The notes under the pieces were generated by a model. It had not been told where the DNA came from, searched no databases, and was given only the letters and a program-made list of their open reading frames with translations. From JAJZAM01 sp027391075 (GTDB taxonomy: Bacteria; Actinomycetota; Acidimicrobiia; Acidimicrobiales; Palsa-688): DNA of 64,000 nucleotides. Position 1 is the stretch's first letter. Every line of letters starts with the position of its first letter. Positions 57,858-64,000 of the stretch are shown here, piece after piece. The position numbers and the translations under genes are program-made. The DNA lies in contig DAHYHI010000005.1 of the NCBI GenBank assembly GCA_027391075.1, forward strand, positions 62,001-126,000, read 5' to 3'.

Positions 57858-59317
57858 CAGTCCTGGTGATAGACGTCGGATCCACCAGCATCCGCGCTTC
57901 GATAGTCGCCGCTGACGGCACAGTGTCGTTCCAGACTAGGCGTCTTGCGCCTCCTGCAACACCGTTCCCAGGTCTGGTCGAGATAGACCCTACCGCGCTC
58001 GCCTCTGGTGTGCTGGAATGCGCTGAGCGCACCCTTGGCGAGGCTCGCCAAGCTAGCGTTATGCCTACCTCGATAGCCGTTACGGCCCAGCGGGCGTCCG
58101 CTGTCGCATGGAACGCCAGGACCGGCGCTCCCCTGGCTACCGGCCTTGCATGGCAAGACCTTCGCACTGCGGGTACCTGCCTTGAGCTCCAAGACCGGGG
58201 ACTTCGACTATCGCCGAGTGAGTCCGCCACGAAGTTCGCATGGCAAGTTCAACAAGCCCTCGCCGAAGGCGTCGAACCCGCCGTTATCCGCCTCGGGACC
58301 GTGGAGTCGTGGGTGGCCTGGAACCTGACCCGATCGGGACGCCACATCACCGACCCGAGCAACGCAGCGGTGACGGGCCTTTACAGCATCACCGGAGGCA
58401 CCTGGAACGACGCTGTCCTGGAGGCTCTGGGACTAGACCGTAACTGGCTTCCCGAGGTGGTCGACACCTGTGCCGAGCATGGTATAGCCGACGCACTTTC
58501 GGTTCCGTTGCCTCTGCGCTGCCTTGTAGGCGACCAGCAGGCTTCCCTCGCCGGCCAAGGGGCTACACTGCCCGGTCTGGGCAAGGCCACCTTCGGAACG
58601 GGTGGAATGCTCGACGTTTGCACGGGACAGGCGGCGCCTGGCTCGGCTATTCGAAGCGGTCACGGATGCTTCCCGATAGTTGCGTGGAGCCGGGCCGGGG
58701 CGGTCACATGGGGGGTAGAGGCCCTGATGCTCACAGCTGGGTCCGCCGTCGAATGGCTAGTCGAGGACCTCGGGGTCCTGTCGGACGCCGCGGAGTCTGA
58801 GAACGTCGCTGCTTCCTGCGAGGATAGCGACGGAGTCGTGGTCGTCCCGGCATTCCTGGGCCAGGCCACACCCCAATGGGATTTCGGGGCTCGCGGTGCC
58901 GTGTTCGGCCTCTCCAGGGGCACTGGTGTCGCCAACCTCGTCCGGGCCGTTCTCGAAGGTGTGGCGCACGGGGGGGCAGACCTTCTCGAAGCCGCCGAAG
59001 CTGACAGCGCGATCACCATAGGATCTCTGCGAGTTGACGGGGGCATGTCAGCCAACCGAGTTTTCCTGCAAGCTTTGGCTGACGCGTGCGGGCGGCCCGT
59101 TGAGGTTTCCCCCGAGCTAGAAGCGACGACAGTCGGAGCCGGGAACCTTGCCGGCCTCGTAGACGGAACTTGGGACTCGCTGGAGGAAATCGCCAAGGCG
59201 TGGAAGCCCAAAGAGATCGTGGTGCCGTCGGGACGTGATCCGCAGCGGGATCGTTGGCGCCGGGCAGTGGAACGCGCCTTGGGATGGCATCCCGAGTTAT
59301 CCGCAATACAGTTTTAG
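57854..59317 (+). CDS. glpK: FGGY-family carbohydrate kinase, probable glycerol kinase
   Basis: 487 residues from GTG 57854. The N-terminal phosphate-binding Asp-Val-Gly-Ser-Thr-Ser-Ile-Arg, the Gln-Arg-Ala-Ser and Trp-Gln-Asp-Leu-Arg-Thr substrate segment, Gly-Thr-Gly-Gly-Met and the FGGY signature Asp-Gly-Gly-Met-Ser-Ala-Asn are present. The operon with glpD argues for glycerol as substrate, but some specificity residues differ from standard GlpK (Trp-Gln-Asp-Leu-Arg-Thr instead of Trp-Gln-Asp-Arg-Arg-Thr), so another polyol is possible. Confidence 0.82.
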   Translation: MTVLVIDVGSTSIRASIVAADGTVSFQTRRLAPPATPFPGLVEIDPTALASGVLECAERTLGEARQASVMPTSIAVTAQRASAVAWNARTGAPLATGLAWQDLRTAGTCLELQDRGLRLSPSESATKFAWQVQQALAEGVEPAVIRLGTVESWVAWNLTRSGRHITDPSNAAVTGLYSITGGTWNDAVLEALGLDRNWLPEVVDTCAEHGIADALSVPLPLRCLVGDQQASLAGQGATLPGLGKATFGTGGMLDVCTGQAAPGSAIRSGHGCFPIVAWSRAGAVTWGVEALMLTAGSAVEWLVEDLGVLSDAAESENVAASCEDSDGVVVVPAFLGQATPQWDFGARGAVFGLSRGTGVANLVRAVLEGVAHGGADLLEAAEADSAITIGSLRVDGGMSANRVFLQALADACGRPVEVSPELEATTVGAGNLAGLVDGTWDSLEEIAKAWKPKEIVVPSGRDPQRDRWRRAVERALGWHPELSAIQF

Positions 59318-59358
59318 CACGGGCGGTCGCCTGCGACACGAGGACTTCCTAGCTGCGC

Positions 59359-60522
59359 TCAGCTGGCGCCGGTGGCCATTAGGGCCATCACGCTGACCAC
59401 CACTGCCAGCGGGGCTGCCACCGCACCCATCTTGACCGCCCGGCGTACCCCTGCGGGCTCTCCTGCGGCACGGGCCGAGGATATCCACAGCACCCAGGCC
59501 AGTGAACCCGAGACGAAGAAGTTGGGGCCGACGTCCAGTCCGATCAGCAGCGACAGGGGGTGCGATACGGCACGGGCGGACAACAGGGACGCCGCCGGGA
59601 GGTTGTTGATGAGAACCGTCGACACGGCAGCTAACGCCGCTGTGGCAAACGGGTCGAGGTGCCCGAGCACGTCCGCGGGACCCGACCACAGACGTCCCAA
59701 GGTCCCCACGCCCACAGCGAGCCCCAACAGGCCTGCCAGTACCGGCAGATTGAGAACGTCCTCCACGGTGGAGACGCTGAGGCGCTTCCCCCGAAGGCGC
59801 CAGGCGGCCGCAGCCAACCCGATGCCAGCTACGACAAGCGAAGGGGAGCCTACGGTCAGCATCGCAATGACCGCCGCGCCGATCGCTACCGCCCCGACCC
59901 CTAGGAGCGGTCGCGACCGGGGCGCTTGCGCCGGGACGCCCTCACCGTCGGATTCGCTGCCCCCCCGGTAAGCCTGCAGCGCACGGCGCGACGCCACAGC
60001 TATAACCGCAGTTGTGACCACGCTCGCTGCGATCCACGGCAGGACCATCCGGGAGGCAAACTGGCCCGCTGACGCATTGGAATGCGCTACCACTATCAAG
60101 TTGGTCAAGTTAGAGCCCGGGAGGACGAGCGAGCCTGCGTTGGCCAGAAGTATGCACGCAGGGAGTAGAGCTCCACTGACAGGAGCTTGGCTCTCCTCGC
60201 CCTGGGACCTGCCGGCGCTGACAGCGATAGGCGTCAAGAAGGCGACTGACGTGTCCAAGTTGAGCACGGCGCTCACCACGACGATCAGCAATGCAAGGCC
60301 GCTGAATAGCAGGACCGGGGTCGGACACACCCTGCCGAGAGCCCTCCCCGCTGCGACGAACAGCCCGTCCGACGCAGCCACGAGACCGACCAGGAGCAGG
60401 CCGGCTACGAGAACGAACGCCGGCCATGCCTGCCCCGCTGCAGATCCTGCCGCAGACGGGTTGACCGCTGCTGCCACTACCGCCGCTGCGACACCGGCGA
60501 CGGTCAGATACCAGGCGCGCAT
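59359..60522 (-). CDS. ArsB/NhaD-SLC13 superfamily ion permease
   Basis: 387 residues with ten or eleven predicted membrane segments. Two inverted half-repeats are marked by Asn-Leu-Asp-Thr-Ser-Val-Ala-Phe-Leu-Thr-Pro near 88-98 and Leu-Ile-Asn-Asn-Leu-Pro-Ala-Ala-Ser near 310, the re-entrant motifs of the ion transporter superfamily. Family members carry arsenite, sodium/proton, or dicarboxylates. The substrate is not known. It follows phoU by 45 bases on the same strand. ATG with GGAGG three bases upstream. Confidence 0.82.
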   Translation of the reverse strand: MRAWYLTVAGVAAAVVAAAVNPSAAGSAAGQAWPAFVLVAGLLLVGLVAASDGLFVAAGRALGRVCPTPVLLFSGLALLIVVVSAVLNLDTSVAFLTPIAVSAGRSQGEESQAPVSGALLPACILLANAGSLVLPGSNLTNLIVVAHSNASAGQFASRMVLPWIAASVVTTAVIAVASRRALQAYRGGSESDGEGVPAQAPRSRPLLGVGAVAIGAAVIAMLTVGSPSLVVAGIGLAAAAWRLRGKRLSVSTVEDVLNLPVLAGLLGLAVGVGTLGRLWSGPADVLGHLDPFATAALAAVSTVLINNLPAASLLSARAVSHPLSLLIGLDVGPNFFVSGSLAWVLWISSARAAGEPAGVRRAVKMGAVAAPLAVVVSVMALMATGAS

Positions 60523-60567
60523 CAGCCTCCGGCCGAGCCGGCCGCTCCCAGTATCAGCACAGTCCGC

Positions 60568-61230
60568 CTAGCCTGTAGGTCCCGGACCTGCCAGGAACTC
60601 GACGCGTCGTGCGACGTTCACAGCGTGATCTCCGAGACGCTCGAAGAACCTGGCGACCAAAGTCATATCCATAGTCACCGGAATCGACATCTTGCCCGAG
60701 GCGAGCTCCGCTATGAGGGCAGCATGAAGGCTGTCGAGGTCCTCGTCACGCTCGTCGAGGCGTTCGGCTGCGTCACGATCCTTGTCGTACCACGACTCGG
60801 CCGCGTGCCTCCACATCTCCGCCCCGATCGCCCCCATCCTCTCGACTATCCCGCGGCAGCGCGGGGTCATCTCGCCGGAGAGCCCGTGGTCGGCGTAGCG
60901 TGCGATGTGCACGACGAGGTCGTGGGAGCGCTCGAGCTCGGGGACTATCCGCAGAACACTGAGCAAAAGGCGCAGGTCGGCGGGTCCGACCGCCATCTGC
61001 GCTATCTGGTGGTTGGCGAGGTCCTCGATCTCCACGTAGAGGTCGTCGATCACCTGCTCCCTCTCGGCGAGGATTTGGAACAGGTCGTTGTCCCCGCTGA
61101 GGAGGGCGTGCGTCGCCCCAGCGAGGTCGTCTGCTACCAAAGCGAACAGCCTGATCGTCTTGGACTCGATCTCGCGGACCGGCAAAGGTGAGTTGGAATC
61201 ACTCCACTGATGAACGCCGACTCCTGCCAT
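60568..61230 (-). CDS. phoU: PhoU-family phosphate regulator
   Basis: 220 residues, two three-helix PhoU repeats. The metal-binding pattern Glu-x-x-x-Asp-x-x-x and the final Glu-Arg-Leu-Gly-Asp-His-Ala-Val-Asn motif near 197-205 are clear. PhoU normally links the Pst transporter to the phosphate two-component system; no pst gene is in the window, and the co-oriented neighbour is an ArsB-like permease. The RegX3/SenX3-like pair at 42.9-44.7 kb is the likely kinase system. TACGCT on the minus strand lies seven bases before the ATG. Confidence 0.88.
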   Translation of the reverse strand: MAGVGVHQWSDSNSPLPVREIESKTIRLFALVADDLAGATHALLSGDNDLFQILAEREQVIDDLYVEIEDLANHQIAQMAVGPADLRLLLSVLRIVPELERSHDLVVHIARYADHGLSGEMTPRCRGIVERMGAIGAEMWRHAAESWYDKDRDAAERLDERDEDLDSLHAALIAELASGKMSIPVTMDMTLVARFFERLGDHAVNVARRVEFLAGPGPTG

Positions 61231-61237
61231 TACCCCG

Positions 61238-61243
61238 AGCGTA
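61238..61243 (-). promoter_or_regulatory. Putative -10 box TACGCT of a leaderless phoU message
   Basis: On the minus strand TACGCT is seven bases before the phoU ATG (61230), with no purine-rich ribosome site between. Confidence 0.35.
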
Positions 61244-61301
61244 GCTGGTCAGCCCGGCGGTGAACACCGCTTGGAGCTGCCAGCGTGTGGGTTGGGCGGG
61301 C

Positions 61302-63905
61302 TCAGTCCTCCTCGCCTGTTGGGCGGCCGGCCTTCATCGGCAGCTTGTTGCGCCATACCCCGTCTGCGGCGTGCAGGGCGGCTGCTACTGCTCCGGCTGT
61401 CGGCACGAGGCCGATCTCTCCCACCCCTTTTATTCCATAAGGGGCTCTAGGTTGGGGTACCTCCACGAGCTTTACCTCTATGGGAGGAACGTCTTTTGCT
61501 CTGAGAATCCCGAGCGAGCGGAGCGTCGTCTTGGTTGGATACCCTTTGGCGTCGGACGGGAACTCTTCGCTCAGTGCGTAGCCAAGACCCATGTGCACAG
61601 CCCCCTCGATCTGGCCGACGCACAGCAGGGGGTTGACGGCTCGCCCGACGTCGTGAGCTGCCAGAACTTTCTCGATGGCGCCCGTTTCGGGGTCCGCTAC
61701 GACGAGCTGAGCTGCATAACCGAAAGCCGAGTGTATGGTCGGGTTGTCGACCTCCCCCAAATGCTGGGTCCAGTCCACGACGAACTCTCCTTGGAAGTCC
61801 ACACCGGGGACCCTGCCAGCGGCATCAGCCCTCCTGCAAGCGTCGCGTACAGCCCCGGCTCCCATCAGGGTACCGCGACTTCCGGTGGTCTGGCCGTCCC
61901 CGAGCTCCCGACTGGTGTCGACGAGAACCATGACCTTCGCCGGGTTCAAGCCTAGCTCTTCCACCGCTACTTGAAGGGCGACGGTGTTGATGCCCTGTCC
62001 CATCTCGGTCCAACCGTGGCGGACTTCGACTGTACCGTCGTCGCAGAAGCGTACGACCGCACGAGACACTTCGCGGTACCCGTTGCCGAGGCCGGAGTTC
62101 TTCAAGCCGAGGCCGATCCCGACGGCTTTGCCGGCGACCCTGGCCTCCTCATAGGCCCCTGAAAGAGCGTCAAGGCACTGCAGGGCCCCAGCGCAGCCTT
62201 CGTCCATCACTTGGCCAGGACCCCACACATCCCCAGGGTGGATGACGTTCCTCCGACGGATCTCCAAGCCTGAGATCCCCGCAAGCTCTGCGAGGCGGTC
62301 CATGATCCCCTCCATGGCGAACTGGGCTTGGTTGGCACCGAAGCCACGGAAGGCCCCGCACACCGGGTTGTTCGTTCTCACAGCCACCGACTCCACGTCC
62401 ACCGCTGGAACCCGGTAAGGGCCGGTGGCATGACCGGCGGCACGTTCGAGCACTTTCATTCCTACGCTCGCGTACGCCCCCGAGTCGCCGACCATCCTCG
62501 CCCGTACCGCCGTCAACCTGCCCTCGACGTCACAGCCGGCCTCGTAGACCATGGTGATGGGGTGACGCTTGGCGTGCACGAGGAAGCTCTCCTCGCGTGA
62601 AAGGGTGCATTTGACCGGGCTGCCGACAAGCCAGGCGGCGAGGGCTGCGTGAGCCTGGTTGGACATGTCCTCCTTGCCCCCGAAGGCACCGCCGTTCGAG
62701 ACGAGCTCGACGCTTACCTTGTCCACGCCGACGCCAAGACAGGCAGCGATCTGGTCCCGGTCGTCCCAGATACCCTGCCCTCCCGAGTACACGTGCAGGC
62801 CCCCGTCGGGCCGGGGGACCGCCAGGGTGGACTCCGGCTCGAGGAATGCGTGCTCCACCCGCTGGGTCTCGAAGGTCTCCGAGACGGTGTAGGCGCTTTC
62901 ACTTAGTGCCCGGTCGACGTCACTGCGTGAGTAAGACGACACCGACAGTATGTTGCCGTCCGTGCCCCACACGGCGACCTCGTCGCTCGACAACGCCTGA
63001 CCCGGATCGACGATTGGTTCGAGGACCTCATAGTCGACGTCTACCAAAGCCGTTGCCCGGCGGGCCTGGTCTCTGGTGTCGGCGACGACTACAGCTAGGA
63101 CGTCCCCGACATAAGAAGTCCTGCCACCAACTGGGATCATTACCGGCCAGTCCTTGTGCAAGATGCCAACTCTGAGATCACCTGGGATATCCGCAGCTGT
63201 CAGCACGGCGCGCACGCCAGGAGCTTCAAGCGCGCGGGTAGTGTCGACGTTGAGCACCTCGGCGCGAGCGTGGTCGGTCAGCCTGAGAGCGGCGTGCAGG
63301 ATTCCCGGCACCCGCAAGTCGTCGACGTATCCACGGTCACCCAGCGCTAGCGCCTCAGCCTCGTAGCGGGTGCCGGTGGATCCGACGCCCCCGGGCAGGG
63401 CCGCCTCGCAGTCTTCACCGTGCGCCACGGCGCATATAGCATCCAAAATTTTGACGTACCCGGTGCACCTGCACAGGTGAGCGCCGAGATGCCTGCTCAT
63501 GTCCTCCCGAGATAGCCCGGTGCCTTTCTTGTCGACCTGGGCCTTCGCCCGCATGACGATACCCGGGATGCAAAATCCGCATTGCAACCCCCCGTGAGCG
63601 GCGAAGGCTCGTGCGTAGCGCTGTCTCTCTGCTTCGGGGAGCCCTTCGAGAGTCACTACCGATCGACCGGCCGCCTTGGCGACTGGGTACTGGCAGGACA
63701 CGGTGACCTTGGAGTCGACCATTACAGTGCAGCAGCCACATTGTCCCGACGGCGAACAGCCGTCTTTAGCCGAGGTTATGCCCAATTCCTCGCGGAGTGC
63801 CGCTAACAAGTGCGGGTGGTCAGCCCTGACCGACACCCCGACACCGTTGACCGTCATGGTGACAGTTTCATTATCGACGTTCTCGGCGGCTTGTAGTGTC
63901 GTCAT
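61302..63905 (-). CDS. Fused [2Fe-2S]/molybdopterin hydroxylase (xanthine dehydrogenase / aldehyde oxidoreductase family)
   Basis: 867 residues. The N-terminal plant-type [2Fe-2S] domain has Cys-Ser-Pro-Ser-Gly-Gln-Cys-Gly-Cys-Cys near 49-58. The second [2Fe-2S] domain has Cys-Gly-Phe-Cys-Ile-Pro-Gly near 109 and Cys-Arg-Cys-Thr-Gly-Tyr near 146. The molybdopterin part follows with Gly-Gly-Ala-Phe-Gly-Gly-Lys-Glu near 415, Ala-Phe-Arg-Gly-Phe-Gly near 510 and the active-site Glu in Gly-Val-Gly-Glu-Ile-Gly-Leu near 835. This fused layout, without an FAD domain, occurs in aldehyde oxidoreductases and in a group of xanthine dehydrogenases that use selenium. ATG with AAGGTGA upstream. An FAD subunit may lie outside the window. 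Confidence 0.88.
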   Translation of the reverse strand: MTTLQAAENVDNETVTMTVNGVGVSVRADHPHLLAALREELGITSAKDGCSPSGQCGCCTVMVDSKVTVSCQYPVAKAAGRSVVTLEGLPEAERQRYARAFAAHGGLQCGFCIPGIVMRAKAQVDKKGTGLSREDMSRHLGAHLCRCTGYVKILDAICAVAHGEDCEAALPGGVGSTGTRYEAEALALGDRGYVDDLRVPGILHAALRLTDHARAEVLNVDTTRALEAPGVRAVLTAADIPGDLRVGILHKDWPVMIPVGGRTSYVGDVLAVVVADTRDQARRATALVDVDYEVLEPIVDPGQALSSDEVAVWGTDGNILSVSSYSRSDVDRALSESAYTVSETFETQRVEHAFLEPESTLAVPRPDGGLHVYSGGQGIWDDRDQIAACLGVGVDKVSVELVSNGGAFGGKEDMSNQAHAALAAWLVGSPVKCTLSREESFLVHAKRHPITMVYEAGCDVEGRLTAVRARMVGDSGAYASVGMKVLERAAGHATGPYRVPAVDVESVAVRTNNPVCGAFRGFGANQAQFAMEGIMDRLAELAGISGLEIRRRNVIHPGDVWGPGQVMDEGCAGALQCLDALSGAYEEARVAGKAVGIGLGLKNSGLGNGYREVSRAVVRFCDDGTVEVRHGWTEMGQGINTVALQVAVEELGLNPAKVMVLVDTSRELGDGQTTGSRGTLMGAGAVRDACRRADAAGRVPGVDFQGEFVVDWTQHLGEVDNPTIHSAFGYAAQLVVADPETGAIEKVLAAHDVGRAVNPLLCVGQIEGAVHMGLGYALSEEFPSDAKGYPTKTTLRSLGILRAKDVPPIEVKLVEVPQPRAPYGIKGVGEIGLVPTAGAVAAALHAADGVWRNKLPMKAGRPTGEED

Positions 63906-64000
63906 TTGGAATCACCTTCGTTGAAAGAGTGTTGAAATCTCACGGCCGTTCCCTCCCTCGACTGGACTTGCCGTTATCGCTCTCGGTGAGGATGGCGTAG

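Overview
The window looks like chromosomal DNA of a high-GC actinobacterium. The mix fits the Acidimicrobiia best: a WhiB protein, a SenX3/RegX3-type two-component pair, a PimB-type mannosyltransferase, an Rpf-like lytic transglycosylase, a cAMP-binding GNAT acetyltransferase of the mycobacterial Pat type, a ferrochelatase with C-terminal cysteines, several acyl-CoA dehydrogenases and crotonases, and secreted proteins with the 'GYWL' repeat that is frequent in that class. Many start codons lie 6 to 9 bases behind a TANNNT box, which suggests leaderless transcripts, and GTG and TTG starts are common. No tRNA, rRNA, CRISPR array or replication origin was seen.

Layout. 0-6.6 kb: housekeeping genes (RNase D, flavin reductase, TyrS) and a MobA-FdhD fusion, then a cold-shock gene with a structured leader. 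6.7-12.4 kb: a GH38 alpha-mannosidase and a divergent pair of exported proteins (DUF3048, and a dimethylformamidase-like protein) whose N-termini resemble each other. 12.4-20.8 kb: argS with a coupled 2-hydroxyacid dehydrogenase, an orphan ABC ATPase, a crotonase/dienelactone hydrolase operon, a D-lactate/glycolate-type FAD oxidase and an amidase. 20.8-27.9 kb: an accessory, partly decayed segment holding a perfect CRP-type palindrome with a promoter, two GYWL-repeat exported proteins, an ISL3-family element with a frameshifted transposase, and an AfsR/SARP-type regulator broken by an in-frame TAG and cut at its 3' end by the element. 28-37.7 kb: ferrochelatase, acyl-CoA dehydrogenases, PIG-L deacetylase, SAH hydrolase, crotonase, Rpf-like protein, thioesterase, Nudix. 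37.7-46.6 kb: an HtrA-like protease followed by the cAMP-binding acetyltransferase; an operon of histidine kinase, RegX3-like regulator, GGDEF-EAL protein and a double crotonase; and a divergent ABC exporter. 46.7-51.7 kb: D,D-carboxypeptidase, SRPBCC protein, PimB-like transferase, a stand-alone AsnC ligand-binding domain, TrpD, WhiB. 51.8-59.3 kb: a rubrerythrin / Fe-S oxidoreductase / DUF3501 operon, diverging from a tightly overlapped glpD / alkyl-DHAP-synthase-like / FGGY kinase operon. 59.3-64 kb: an ion permease behind phoU, and a fused [2Fe-2S]-molybdopterin hydroxylase.

Themes. Acyl-CoA and glycerol-phosphate metabolism feed a redox-rich physiology. Molybdenum-cofactor functions appear at both ends (MobA-FdhD and the hydroxylase). 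Second-messenger signalling is dense: a CRP-type site, a cAMP-gated acetyltransferase and a GGDEF-EAL protein translationally coupled to a phosphate-type two-component system. Function calls rest on motifs read by eye; no database search was run.
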